DNA of 64,000 bases from DATKQY01 sp035532475 (GCA_035532475.1 DATKQY010000008.1:60078-124077), one strand, 5' to 3'; shown: positions 16,804 to 25,831, counted from the stretch's first letter. Notes: generated by a model from the letters alone, not told the origin. Numbers and translations: made by a program.

Positions 16804-17829
16804 GTGAGGATCGACTCGTTCTGCCATGTGCTCCCGAGCGCGTACGCCGAGCGCCTGTTCGCGCTCGAGAACGTGCCGGAAGCGCTCGCCGTCCGCAAGC
16901 GCGTGCAGGGCGTCCCCTCATTGGTCGATCTGGACCTGCGCTTCCGCCAGATGGACGAGTTCGAGGACTACGTCCAGATCATCAACTGCGCCGCGCCGCC
17001 GGTCGAGGACTTCGGCGACCCGAAGCTCGCCCGCGAGATGGCCCGCATCGCGAACGAAGGCCTCGCCGACATGGTCGCGAAGCACCCCGACCGCTTCGTC
17101 GGATTCGCCGCCTGCGTCCCGATGGCCGAAGGCGACGCCGCGGTCGAAGAGGTCGAGTACGCGGTCAATGAGCTCGGCGCGCTCGGCGTGCAGATCTACA
17201 CCCACGTCAACGGCCACCCGCTCGACGAGCCCCGCTTCGAGCCGTTCTGGGCGAAGATGGCCGAGGTCGACAAGGTCATCCAGGTCCATCCCTGCCGGAA
17301 CTCCTCGTGGTCGGACTACCCGAGCGAGGAGCGGTCGAAATTCGAGATCTGGTGGGTCTTCGGCTGGGAGTACGACCTTTCGGCGTTCATGTCGCGAGTC
17401 GTCTTCGGCGGGGTGCTCGAGCGCTACCCCGAGCTCAAGATCCTGATCCACCACGGCGGGAGCATGGTGCCGCACTTCGCCGGCCGGGTCGGCCCGGGGT
17501 GGGACCAGCTCGGGGCGCGCACGCCCGCCGACCAGCACGAGGACATCGAGGGCTACCCGCTCACGAAGCGGCCGATCGAGTACTTCAAGCAGTTCTACGC
17601 CGACACCGCCCTGTTCGGCGCCGAGCACGCCGTGCGCTGCTCGCTCGAGTTCTACGGCGCCGACCATGTGCTGTTCGGCTCCGACTGCCCCTTCGACCCG
17701 GAGAAGGGGCCCGGCTACATCCGGGCGACGCTCAAGAACCTGACCGAGCTCGACCTGAGCGACGCGGAGCGCGAGGCGATCCTGGCCGGCAATGCCCGGC
17801 GCCTGTTCGGCCTCGACCCGTCCCGCTAG
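16804..17829 (+). CDS. amidohydrolase-2 family decarboxylase/hydrolase
   Basis: A 341-aa TIM-barrel protein of the amidohydrolase-2 family (relatives: aminocarboxymuconate-semialdehyde and gamma-resorcylate decarboxylases). It shows HPCRNSSW near residue 163, LIHHGGSMVPHFAGR near 217 and FGSDCPFDPEKG near 296, supplying the usual His and Asp metal ligands. The N-terminal metal motif, normally D-x-H-x-H, reads DSFCH here: the first His is Phe. The reaction is therefore uncertain, although many members act as aromatic-acid decarboxylases. GTG start after GAAAGGGGAGG. Convergent with the ABC transporter operon. Confidence 0.85.
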   Translation: MRIDSFCHVLPSAYAERLFALENVPEALAVRKRVQGVPSLVDLDLRFRQMDEFEDYVQIINCAAPPVEDFGDPKLAREMARIANEGLADMVAKHPDRFVGFAACVPMAEGDAAVEEVEYAVNELGALGVQIYTHVNGHPLDEPRFEPFWAKMAEVDKVIQVHPCRNSSWSDYPSEERSKFEIWWVFGWEYDLSAFMSRVVFGGVLERYPELKILIHHGGSMVPHFAGRVGPGWDQLGARTPADQHEDIEGYPLTKRPIEYFKQFYADTALFGAEHAVRCSLEFYGADHVLFGSDCPFDPEKGPGYIRATLKNLTELDLSDAEREAILAGNARRLFGLDPSR

Positions 17830-17834
17830 GCGCC

Positions 17835-17854
17835 GGGCCGCCGGCCGGCGGTCC
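17835..17854. terminator. hairpin between convergent genes
   Basis: GGGCCGCCGG (17835-17844) followed at once by CCGGCGGTCC (17845-17854) is complementary with one G-T pair. It lies 6 bp after the amidohydrolase stop and 39 bp after the ABC ATPase stop on the other strand, a suitable position for a shared terminator. No T-run. Confidence 0.4.
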
Positions 17855-17892
17855 GAGCCGTCGGTCCCCCTGAGGCGGCGGCGTGGTAGCGC

Positions 17893-18732
17893 TCAGCGGC
17901 CGAGCCCCATGACCAGCTCGAGCACGATCTTGCGGAGCGACGCGAACTGCGGGTCCGCTCGGGTCTCTAGCTGGTCGCGGGGCCGGGCCAGCCCGACCTC
18001 GACGATCTGCTCGACCGTCGCCGGGGGCCGGGAGAGCACGACGACGCGGTCGCCGAGGTAGACGGCTTCGTCGACGTCGTGGGTGACGAAGACGACCGTC
18101 ACGTGGTAATCGCTGCGGATGCGCAGGATCAGGTCCTCGAGCTCGAAGCGGGTCTGCGCGTCGACCGAGGCGAACGGCTCGTCCATGAAGAGCAGCTCCG
18201 GCCGGTAGGCGAGCGCCCGCGCGATCGCCACCCGCTGCTGCATGCCGCCGGAGAGCTGCCACGGGTACCGGTTCTCGACGTCATGGAGGCCGACGGCGCC
18301 GAGCACCTCGCGCACGCGCGCCTCGCGCTCCTCCTTCTCCACGCCTCGGACCTTCAGCGGGAGCGCGATGTTCCGCCGAACCGAGAGCCACGGGAACAGC
18401 GAGCGGCTGTAGTCCTGGAAGACGATGCCGACCTGGGCCGGCACGGAGCGGATGGGCTGGCCCTCGAACATGGCCTGGCCGCCCGAGGCGGGCATCAGGC
18501 CGGAGAGGCAGCGCAGGAGGGTCGTCTTGCCGGCGCCGCTCGGCCCGACGATGCAGCAGAACTCCCCGGAGCGCACCTCGAGCGAGACGTCCGCGATGGC
18601 GAGGCGCTCCTCGCCGCGTCCGATCGCGTACGTCTTGCGCAGCGCGCGAGCCTCCAACAGGGGGGAGTTCAGGTTGGGTTCGGCAGCGGGTCGGGTCACC
18701 GGCTCTCCACTCGTGGTCGGCAGCTGCATCAT
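17893..18732 (-). CDS. ABC transporter ATP-binding protein (nitrate/sulfonate/taurine type)
   Basis: A 279-aa ATPase: Walker A GPSGAGKTTLLRC near residue 65, Q-loop VFQDYSRSLFPW, signature LSGGMQQRVAIARAL, Walker B ELLFMDEPFASVD, switch His in VFVTHDVDEA. The FQDYSRSLFPWLSV loop is typical of SsuB/TauB/NrtD-type importers. The tandem ATG start (18732/18729) overlaps the stop of the preceding permease gene. Last gene of a four-gene importer operon; energises uptake of the ligand bound by the solute-binding protein at 20458-21453. Confidence 0.93.
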   Translation of the reverse strand: MMQLPTTSGEPVTRPAAEPNLNSPLLEARALRKTYAIGRGEERLAIADVSLEVRSGEFCCIVGPSGAGKTTLLRCLSGLMPASGGQAMFEGQPIRSVPAQVGIVFQDYSRSLFPWLSVRRNIALPLKVRGVEKEEREARVREVLGAVGLHDVENRYPWQLSGGMQQRVAIARALAYRPELLFMDEPFASVDAQTRFELEDLILRIRSDYHVTVVFVTHDVDEAVYLGDRVVVLSRPPATVEQIVEVGLARPRDQLETRADPQFASLRKIVLELVMGLGR

Positions 18733-19559
18733 CGCTCCCTCGACACGGCGCGAGCACCGTAGTACCAGCGGAGGGCGATGCGCTCCCCCGCGACGAACAG
18801 GACGTTCAGCACTGTCCCGACGATGGCGAGCACGAGGATGCCGGTCCACATGTCGGTCAGGGCGAAGTTCTGCTGAGCCTGGAGGATGAAGTAGCCGATG
18901 CCGTTCGTCGCACCGACCTCCTCGCTCACCACCATCAGGATGATGCCCACCTGCAGCCCCGCCCGGAGGCCCGCGACGATCTGCGGGGAGGCGCCGGGGA
19001 GCACGACCGTCCAGAGCGACCTGCGGAACGAGAGGCCGAGCGAGCGGGCCGTGTCGAGCTTCAACGGGTCGGTCCCGCGCATCCCGTCCACCGTGTTCAA
19101 CAGGATCGGCCAGAAGCAGGCGAACGCGATGATCGCCACGCTCAACGACGCGCCGATGCCGAAGAGCACCAGCGCGGCGGGGATGAGCACGGGAGCGGGC
19201 AGGACGTAGAGGAAGTAGACGACGGGAGAGGTCGCCTCGCGCAGGAGCGGGAGGGACCACAGCAGCGCGCCGACCGCGACGGCGAGGAACGCCGCGATCA
19301 CGTAGCCGATGAGCAGGTGCAACAGGCTCGGCAGCAGCCCGGTCCCGACGTCGGCGACCAGCCAGAGCTGGCCGAAGCGGCGCAAGATGACCCGCAGCGG
19401 CGGGAAGTACGGCGACGTGCTGTGGTTGGAGAGGAGCCACCACAGCACGAGCAGGAGCGCGAAGAGCCACAGACTGGCCACTGCCACGAGCGCGCGACGT
19501 CCGAGTCCGCGCGGCTCACGGCCCGACACCCGCGTGCCGCCGGCGTCGGACGGCGGCAC
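18729..19559 (-). CDS. ABC transporter permease (second)
   Basis: A roughly 276-aa inner-membrane permease with about six helices and an EAA-type loop (DTARSLGLSFRRSLWTVVLPG, then PQIVAGLRAG). It belongs to the SsuC/TauC family. The start is uncertain: GTG at 19559 gives a short proline-rich leader, and GTG at 19529 is equally possible; neither has a strong ribosome-binding site. It overlaps the ATPase gene by 4 bp and follows the first permease after 41 bp. Two different permeases suggest a heterodimeric channel. Confidence 0.85.
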   Translation of the reverse strand: MPPSDAGGTRVSGREPRGLGRRALVAVASLWLFALLLVLWWLLSNHSTSPYFPPLRVILRRFGQLWLVADVGTGLLPSLLHLLIGYVIAAFLAVAVGALLWSLPLLREATSPVVYFLYVLPAPVLIPAALVLFGIGASLSVAIIAFACFWPILLNTVDGMRGTDPLKLDTARSLGLSFRRSLWTVVLPGASPQIVAGLRAGLQVGIILMVVSEEVGATNGIGYFILQAQQNFALTDMWTGILVLAIVGTVLNVLFVAGERIALRWYYGARAVSRER

Positions 19560-19600
19560 GCCCGTGCCCCGGTCGGCCCGCGGCCGCCTGGCCGAGCGGG

Positions 19601-20458
19601 TCAGCGTGCCGCTGCCGCGGTGTGCCGCTGGCTCTCGTGCCAATGCAGTGCCCGCTTCTCGAGGAGGGTGAACGAGCCGGTCAGGACGATGCCGACGAGC
19701 CCGCTGATGAGCACGTAGGCGTAGATGACCGGCAGCGCCGTGACGCCGGCGTTCTCGGCGTCGAGGATGCGCAGCCCGAGGCCGGAGGCGCCGCCGATGA
19801 GCTCGCAGATGATCTCGATGACGAGGGCGGTCGCCGCCCCGATGCGCAGCCCCGTAGCGACGAAGGGCGCGGCGCTCGGCAGGACCACCACGAGGAACCG
19901 GCGCACCCCCTTCACCTGCAGGGAGGCTGCGGTGTCCGCCACCGTCGGGTCGACCGACCGCACCCCGTACACGACCTGGATGATGAGCGGGAAGAACACG
20001 CCGAAGGAGACGAGGAACAGCTTCAACGAGAACCTCGTGCCGTACAGCACGATCGCGAGGGGCAGGATCGCGACGACCGGCACCGTCTTCAGGAACTCGA
20101 TGATCGGGATCGTGCTGCGGTAGGCGAAGTGGCTCAGCCCGATCGCCGCTCCGATCAGGACGGCCGCCAGCCCCCCGAGCGCGAGCCCGGCACCCCAGCC
20201 CTCGAGCGTGTCGCCGATCGTCGTCCAGCACGCCGCCGTGTGGACCTGTCCGGCGAGCGTCGAGATGGTGCTCGTCATCGTCGGGAAGGCGGTGGCGCTC
20301 AACGCCCGGGTCGCGGTGAGCAGTTGCCAGAGACCGAGGACCGCCGCCACGACCAGCAGGCGGGCGAGCAGGACGCGCGTGCCGGGCACGGCCCACCACC
20401 TCCGTCCCGGGGCGGTGCTCCGGGACGGGAGGTGGCGGGCCTCGGTGCCAAGGGCCAT
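19601..20458 (-). CDS. ABC transporter permease (first)
   Basis: A 285-aa membrane protein with a basic N-terminus, about six helices and the cytoplasmic EAA loop (DTAASLQVKGVRRFLVVVLP, then GLRIGAATALVIEI). SsuC/TauC type. Its ATG overlaps the stop of the solute-binding protein (TGATG), so translation is coupled. Partner of the permease at 18729-19559. Confidence 0.9.
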   Translation of the reverse strand: MALGTEARHLPSRSTAPGRRWWAVPGTRVLLARLLVVAAVLGLWQLLTATRALSATAFPTMTSTISTLAGQVHTAACWTTIGDTLEGWGAGLALGGLAAVLIGAAIGLSHFAYRSTIPIIEFLKTVPVVAILPLAIVLYGTRFSLKLFLVSFGVFFPLIIQVVYGVRSVDPTVADTAASLQVKGVRRFLVVVLPSAAPFVATGLRIGAATALVIEIICELIGGASGLGLRILDAENAGVTALPVIYAYVLISGLVGIVLTGSFTLLEKRALHWHESQRHTAAAAR

Positions 20459-21453
20459 CAGGCCCCCGGGAAGATCAAGCTGTTCGGGTTAGGCAGCGTC
20501 GTGATGTAGCCGAAGCGCTCGAGCAGCCGAGCGACCTTGGACAGCGACGACGGCTGGATCGTGGGGTTGAAGTCGGTGCCGAGCTTCGCCTGCTCCGCGC
20601 TCTGCAGGCTCGTCGCGAGCCCGTAGGCCGGGAGCGTCGCCGCCGCGGCCGCCGGGTGCGCCTTGGTGTACGCGATCGCCTCGTCCATCGCCTTCTGGAA
20701 CTCCTTGGCGATCTTGACGTGGTGCGACACCCACTGGGCCGTCGCGGCGAAGCAGGTCGTCGACTCGCCCGCCATCACGACCACGTTCGGGTGGGCGATC
20801 AGCTTCGCCCCGTTGGCGATCGCCGTCTGCGAGAACGGCGAGGTGATCACGGCCGCCTGGACCGTCCCCTGCTGCAGCGCCTGCGGCATCTGGGCGAAGG
20901 GCATCGAGACGAAGTGCACCGTCCCGGGGTTGATCCCCGCCTCCTTCAGCATCTCCTGCACCGCGAGGGTGTTGAGCGATGCGAGCTGGACGGTCGCCAC
21001 CGTCTTGCCGACGAGGTCCTTTACGCTCGAGATCCCGCTGCTCGGGTTGGCGGCGAGCAGCGTGCCGTCCTGGGCGGCGTTCGTCGTCTGGTTCCCGTCG
21101 ACCGACGAGACGCACTTCAGCGCGGTGCCGTGCGCGGCGAGGTTGACGGCGACGACGGTCGTCACGAAGCCGAGCTGCTCCTGTCCGCTCTCCATCGCCG
21201 CGACGACGAAGGTGGGCGCGACGGCAGTTGTCAGGTTGATCTTGAGGCCGTTCTGGCGGAAGTAGCCGCGCTTCATCCCGAGGAAGAGCGACGAGTCGTT
21301 CGAGTACGGCACGTAGTCAAGCTGGAGCGTCGTCAACGCCTTCTTCGCGTGTGGAGCCTGGGACGCCACCGCCGCCCCTCCGGCAGTCCCGCACGTCACC
21401 ACCACTGCCGCCGCGCCCAACAAGCCTGCACGCAGTCTCGACATTCTCGACAT
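20458..21453 (-). CDS. solute-binding protein, NMT1/SsuA-like
   Basis: A 331-aa secreted periplasmic-type binding protein. The ATG at 21453 has a perfect AAGGAGGGGG site, and begins a signal peptide with basic start (MSRMSRLRA), hydrophobic core and cleavage near residue 31 (AAVASQA). The mature part has LDYVPYSNDSSLFLGMKRGY, DLVGKTVATVQLAS and TSPFSQTAIANGAKLI, as in the NMT1/SsuA/THI5 group (sulfonates, nitrate, pyrimidines, phthalate). No lipobox Cys. The ligand is not evident; the adjacent catabolic genes suggest an aromatic or organic acid. Confidence 0.87.
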   Translation of the reverse strand: MSRMSRLRAGLLGAAAVVVTCGTAGGAAVASQAPHAKKALTTLQLDYVPYSNDSSLFLGMKRGYFRQNGLKINLTTAVAPTFVVAAMESGQEQLGFVTTVVAVNLAAHGTALKCVSSVDGNQTTNAAQDGTLLAANPSSGISSVKDLVGKTVATVQLASLNTLAVQEMLKEAGINPGTVHFVSMPFAQMPQALQQGTVQAAVITSPFSQTAIANGAKLIAHPNVVVMAGESTTCFAATAQWVSHHVKIAKEFQKAMDEAIAYTKAHPAAAAATLPAYGLATSLQSAEQAKLGTDFNPTIQPSSLSKVARLLERFGYITTLPNPNSLIFPGA

Positions 21454-21798
21454 CGGTCCCCCTCCTTGTCCTAGCGATCCGTCGGAGAGCCCTGGCGACC
21501 CTGAGCCTCCCGGCGCGCGCGCCGGCCCTCCCGCCCTGCCCAGAGGTCCGGACGACCGGCCTCGGAGTGGAGCGTCCGGCGCGTGCTCCCTCGGCGAGAC
21601 GCCGACGGTGCCGGGATGGTGACGAACCAGGCTTGCCGGTTCCAGCATCCCCGCGACCGGCGCACGCCGCCTGCAAGCAAGCGCTCTCCGGTTCTGACAT
21701 TAGGAATCCTTCTTAGATAGGGCAAGTGCAATACGCGGATTCCTTATAACAGAATCGCAGCCCTCACGGCCGCGCTCACCGGCGTCGGCATCGCGACG
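21454..21798 (-). promoter_or_regulatory. upstream region of the ABC importer operon
   Basis: A 345-bp region between the SDR stop and the importer operon. Its distal part (21690-21760) is markedly AT-richer than the surroundings. A possible minus-strand promoter is TTGCCC (21725-21720), 17 bp, TAATGT (21702-21697), which would leave a leader of about 240 nt. I looked for a TPP riboswitch, because NMT1-type proteins can carry one, and saw none of its conserved blocks. Confidence 0.45.
21702..21744. promoter_or_regulatory. inverted repeat AGGAATCC/GGATTCCT, putative operator
   Basis: Two perfect 8-bp arms at 21702-21709 and 21737-21744, 27 bp apart, with a third related half-site GAATC at 21752-21756. 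One arm falls in the spacer of the proposed promoter. The arrangement fits a dimeric regulator binding on separate turns, possibly the nearby IclR protein (inference). Confidence 0.4.
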
Positions 21799-22644
21799 TC
21801 AGCGATCCGCGGTCATGATCGGCTTGCCGGCGACGACCGAGCCCCCGTCGATCGGCACGACCGCGCCGGTCATGAAGGCCGAGGCCGGAGAGGCGAGGAA
21901 CAACGCGAGGCCCTTGATCTCGGAGGGCTGGCCCATCCGGCCGAGCGGCACGGTGGCGGCCCAGCGCTTGGCCGCCTCCTCGTCGTGGAGCCTCCCGCCG
22001 GCGATGTTCGTCCTGAACGGCCCGGGAGCGATGGCGTTCACGGTCACCTGATGCGGCGCCAGCTCGAGGGCCGCCTGGTGGACCAAGTTGACGACCGCGG
22101 CCTTGGCACAGACATAGGAGTAGCCGACGAACGGCTCGGGCGCGAGCCCGGCGATCGAGGCGGTGACGACGATCCGGCCGCGTCGCTGCGGCTTCATCAG
22201 GCGGGCCGCGGCGCGCAGGGTGAGCATCACGCCGGTCATGTCCACGTCGATGACCCGCTGCCACTGCTCGAGATCGATCGTGTCGAGCTGTCCCTCCGGG
22301 GTGAGAAAGCCCGGCCCACCGGTGATGCCGGCGTTGGCGAAGACGACGTCGACGCCCCCCATCGCCGAGCGCGCCTCCTCGAAGAGGCGGCCGACGGAGC
22401 CCTCGTGGGCGACGTCACAGGTACAGGTGCGCACCTCGCACCCCCGCGCGGCAAGCGGCGCGGCGGCGCTCGCAAGCTCGTCGTCGCCGCGGATGTCCGC
22501 CATCATCACCGCTGCGCCGCAGTCGGCGAGGATCTCGCTGAAGGCGAGGCCGAGCCCGCTCGCGGCTCCCGTGACGACGGCGCGCGTGCCCCGCAGGTCA
22601 AACAGGTCGCGAAGGACCGCGGCAGTCGCCTCCGCGGCGATCAC
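21799..22644 (-). CDS. short-chain dehydrogenase/reductase
   Basis: A 281-aa SDR with the nucleotide-binding TGAASGLG near residue 21, the NAG motif (FANAGITGG), catalytic Ser in TASIAG and YVCAK as the YxxxK. C-terminal PIDGGSV is the usual substrate-loop end. It should oxidise or reduce a hydroxyl/carbonyl with NAD(P). GTG start overlapping the stop of the dioxygenase gene (GTGA). Third gene of the IclR-linked catabolic operon. Confidence 0.92.
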   Translation of the reverse strand: MIAAEATAAVLRDLFDLRGTRAVVTGAASGLGLAFSEILADCGAAVMMADIRGDDELASAAAPLAARGCEVRTCTCDVAHEGSVGRLFEEARSAMGGVDVVFANAGITGGPGFLTPEGQLDTIDLEQWQRVIDVDMTGVMLTLRAAARLMKPQRRGRIVVTASIAGLAPEPFVGYSYVCAKAAVVNLVHQAALELAPHQVTVNAIAPGPFRTNIAGGRLHDEEAAKRWAATVPLGRMGQPSEIKGLALFLASPASAFMTGAVVPIDGGSVVAGKPIMTADR

Positions 22645-23708
22645 GCCGCGCCCTCGGGGTCGGCCCCGGTGCCCACGCGGTCGAGGCCGAGCGCCTCGAC
22701 GACCGGGGCGTCAGAGACGCAGAACAGGTCCGCCTGCTCACGCGCCTCGAAGGAGAGCTCGGCCCACGACGGGACCGCGAGGATGTCCCCCTGGCCGAGG
22801 GTGAGGCGCTCCTCGTCCACCTGGACGGCGCAACCTCCCCGGAAGGCGACCCAGATCGAGGACCCCACCCGCCTGGGACGGCGCGTCGCGCCGCCCGGCG
22901 GCAGGCGGTGCATCTCGCAGCGCATCGTCGCCATGACGTCGCCCCCGGTCGTCGGGTCGGCGAAGCGCAGGGCGGCGGGACGGCCCCCCGCCTGCTCGAC
23001 GAGCGACGCGAGGGCCCGGTCGGTCTCCGCCCAGCGGTACGCGTAGAGGGGCGAGTGCGCCGTCGCCGGGCGCCGGTCGGTGGGCAGGAGCCCCGCGCCG
23101 GACCCGTAGCGGAGCTCCGACGCGGAGCGCTCGGCCACGGACCGGTTGGGCTCACGATCGACCCCCGGCTGGAAGAACACGGCGTCCAGCGCCTCGACGA
23201 TCGGCAGGTCCAGCCCGTCGAACCAGATCATCGGCTCGCTGCCCGGGTTGTGGTGCTCGTGCCAGGTCCACGCCGGGGTGAGCACGAGGTCTCCCGGCGC
23301 CATCGGCACGGCGTCCCCCTCGACCAGGGTCCAGACGCCCTCGCCCTCGAGGACGAAGCGCAGCGCGGCCGGGGAGTGCCGGTGCGCCGGCGCCAGCTCG
23401 CCCGGCCCCAGGTACTGCACCGCGCCCCACAGCGTGCTCGTCGCGTACGGCCGCCCCCCGAGGTGGGGGTTCGCCAGCGCGACCACCCGCCGGTCTCCGC
23501 CGCGTTCGATCGGGACGAGATCGCCAGCGCGCTCGCCGAGCGCCTTCAGGTCCTTCCAGCGCCACGCATGCGCGCCTGAGCCCCTCCCGGGCGTCGCGGT
23601 CATCAGGCCCTCGAGCAGCCAGAGCGGCTGGACGTCGGCGCTCGCCATGTCCCCGTAGAGCGCGTCGACATCGGGGTGCTCCGGCGCGGAGAACCGTCGG
23701 GTCGTCAT
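22641..23708 (-). CDS. gentisate 1,2-dioxygenase-like bicupin
   Basis: A 355-aa protein with two cupin domains. The N-terminal one has the iron-binding set AHRHSPAALRFVLEGEG (near residue 107) and WTWHEHHNPG (near 148), as in gentisate and 1-hydroxy-2-naphthoate dioxygenases; the C-terminal cupin (near 260-335) lacks a clear metal triad, as usual in the family. These enzymes cleave the aromatic ring between adjacent carboxyl and hydroxyl carbons, using Fe(II) and O2. ATG start with GAGGAGG. It lies 33 bp after the TPP enzyme and overlaps the SDR gene. Confidence 0.85.
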   Translation of the reverse strand: MTTRRFSAPEHPDVDALYGDMASADVQPLWLLEGLMTATPGRGSGAHAWRWKDLKALGERAGDLVPIERGGDRRVVALANPHLGGRPYATSTLWGAVQYLGPGELAPAHRHSPAALRFVLEGEGVWTLVEGDAVPMAPGDLVLTPAWTWHEHHNPGSEPMIWFDGLDLPIVEALDAVFFQPGVDREPNRSVAERSASELRYGSGAGLLPTDRRPATAHSPLYAYRWAETDRALASLVEQAGGRPAALRFADPTTGGDVMATMRCEMHRLPPGGATRRPRRVGSSIWVAFRGGCAVQVDEERLTLGQGDILAVPSWAELSFEAREQADLFCVSDAPVVEALGLDRVGTGADPEGAA

Positions 23709-23741
23709 CTCGTCCTCCTCACGGGCCGCCGTGACCGCCCC

Positions 23742-25652
23742 TCACGTGAGCAGCACGTCCACGACCGCTGAGCGCCCCTCGGCCTCGGCGGCGAAGGCCC
23801 TGGCGAGGGCATCCGCGAGCTCGCTTCGCTTGTGCACCGTCTCGCCGTGGGCATGGCACGCCTCTCCCAGCATGGCGAAGTGCACTGGCCTCGCGAACCG
23901 GGTGCCGACCACCTGCCCCGCTTGCGCCGACGAGCCGTCGGGGAAGAGCCGGAGCACCGGCTGCGCCGCGGCGTTGTACCCGGCGTTGTTCAGCACGATG
24001 GCGACGAAGTTCGCCCCGGCCTCCGACGCGGCGAGCAGCGCCGCGGTCGGCGCCGCGAACAAGAAGGTGCCGTCGCCGACGATCGCCACGACGCGCGCCG
24101 CCGGCTGGGCGAGCTTCACGCCGATCGCGCCGCCGAGCGCCCAGCCGAGACCGGGTCCCCCGGGCATGAAGAAGGTCCCCGGCAGCGTCCGCTCGAGCAG
24201 CTCGTGGACGGGAGCGGAGTTGGTGATGGCCTCTTCGACGACCAGGTCGTCCTCGACCAGCAGCTCGTTCAGCGCCAGCACGACGTCCGCGGCCGTCGGA
24301 GCAGCATCCTCGTCCCGGCCGGCTGCGGTCCCGGCCGGTGGGGCGGGGCAGGCCGCGCTCGGCCAGTTCGACCTCGCGTGCCAGCGCTCGGCGAGGCCAG
24401 AGTCCGCCGCGGCGCGGTGGGCGAGCTCGTCGTGGAGCTGGCGCAACGCGACGGCCGTATCGGCCTGCAGCACGAGGTCGGCCGTGAACGACCACATCGG
24501 CATGTCGGCGTGGATCGGATCGGGGTCGAGGTGCACGATCTGCGCGTCGGCGGCCGGTTGCACCCGGCTCGGGATCCACGGCACGTCGCTCTCGACGACG
24601 AGCAGCACGTCGGCCTGCGCGACGAGCTCGGCGGCCACCGCGCCACTGCGCTCCCACGAGGGATGCGACCAGGAAAGGCAGATGGCCTGGGACGTCCCGG
24701 AGGTGCCGACCGCGCTCGCCCCGGTCAGCTCGACGAGCTTGCGGAGCTCCTCGGCGGCGGCGGGGTTGCGGCCCGAGCCCGCGGTCACGACGAGCGGCCG
24801 AGCGGCGCCGGCCAGGAGGGTCGCCACCTCGGCGAGCGCCTCCGGCGAGAGGGCGGCCGGGGCGGCCGGACGGAAGTGGCGCGAAGGGGCGCCACCCGGC
24901 CCCGCGGGCGCCTCCATCAGCACGTCGCGGGCCACCGACACGTAGGTCGGCCCGGCCGGCGCGCTGGCGGCGATCTGGAGCGCGCGGCCGATGGTGCGCT
25001 CGACCATGTCCGGACGCGAGAGCTCGACCGCCCACTTGGCGTAGCTGCGCACGATCCCCGCCTGGTCCGGCACGTCCTGCTGCCAGTGGATCGGACCGTC
25101 GCGCGATCCCGCCACGTCGGGGTCGATGCTGTAGGGAGCCTTCCCGGCGATGACGAGCACGCCCGCGCGGTCGCGGAACGCGTCGTGGAGCATGGCGCCG
25201 AGGTTCTGCGTGCCGACGTCGACGTGGACCATCACGCACTGGGGCCGCCTCGTCACCTTCCAGTAACCGTGCGCCGCCGCCATCGCGACGGTCTCGTGCG
25301 GGCAGAGCACGACGCTCGGGACCTCGAGGCCGCGCTGGCCGAGACGGAGGACGGCCTCCTGGAGCGGCGCGGTGTCCGTTCCCGGGTTGAGGAAGATCCG
25401 CTCGACGCCGTAGGCGCCGAGCGTCACCAGCAGCTGCTCGGCGACCGTGCTCAGCCGGGCGGTGCCGGGCTCGGCCCGCCCCTCGTCGGGGTGCAGCCCG
25501 GCAGCACCCGCCCCCTTGTGCTCGTCCAATCGCTCGGCAGTCGTCAGCGGTGCACCCCCGGTCGGTCCGCCAGGTACCCGCGCGTTCGCGCCGGTCCGTG
25601 TGACGCCGCCGAAGCGGCGCCGGCCCTCAAACCGTAGGGATCCATCTCGCAT
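23742..25652 (-). CDS. thiamine-diphosphate-dependent enzyme, acetolactate synthase-like
   Basis: A protein of up to 636 aa with the three-domain layout of the acetolactate synthase/benzoylformate decarboxylase family. The cofactor-activating Glu is present (VVLCPHETVAMAAAHGYW, near residue 120), a central Rossmann-like domain follows, and the C-terminal TPP/Mg motif is GDGTFLFAAPTAALLAASE ending at VLNNAGYN. The product is not predictable; a 2-oxoacid decarboxylase or carboligase would fit beside a ring-cleavage enzyme. The start is unsure: the first conserved segment begins about 60 residues after the ATG at 25652, and no good internal start exists. First gene of the operon, divergent from the IclR regulator. 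Confidence 0.85.
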   Translation of the reverse strand: MRDGSLRFEGRRRFGGVTRTGANARVPGGPTGGAPLTTAERLDEHKGAGAAGLHPDEGRAEPGTARLSTVAEQLLVTLGAYGVERIFLNPGTDTAPLQEAVLRLGQRGLEVPSVVLCPHETVAMAAAHGYWKVTRRPQCVMVHVDVGTQNLGAMLHDAFRDRAGVLVIAGKAPYSIDPDVAGSRDGPIHWQQDVPDQAGIVRSYAKWAVELSRPDMVERTIGRALQIAASAPAGPTYVSVARDVLMEAPAGPGGAPSRHFRPAAPAALSPEALAEVATLLAGAARPLVVTAGSGRNPAAAEELRKLVELTGASAVGTSGTSQAICLSWSHPSWERSGAVAAELVAQADVLLVVESDVPWIPSRVQPAADAQIVHLDPDPIHADMPMWSFTADLVLQADTAVALRQLHDELAHRAAADSGLAERWHARSNWPSAACPAPPAGTAAGRDEDAAPTAADVVLALNELLVEDDLVVEEAITNSAPVHELLERTLPGTFFMPGGPGLGWALGGAIGVKLAQPAARVVAIVGDGTFLFAAPTAALLAASEAGANFVAIVLNNAGYNAAAQPVLRLFPDGSSAQAGQVVGTRFARPVHFAMLGEACHAHGETVHKRSELADALARAFAAEAEGRSAVVDVLLT

Positions 25653-25831
25653 CGTGCAAGGTCCCGCCAGCCGATTCCGGTGCCCGAAACGTTCGAAGCG
25701 TCTGCTCCGCTCCGCCCCGATCGGGTGCGCGGTCGTGCGCTGGGCGCGTGGTGACCGGGGCGGTTACGAATCCGCAGGTGAGTGCGGTGTGGTCCCGGGA
25801 AGTGTCACCCGCAGTGCGCTAGAAATCTGGT

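Noticed and set aside
21454..21700. TPP riboswitch before the NMT1-like gene
   Set aside because: None of the conserved TPP-riboswitch blocks was seen on the minus strand.
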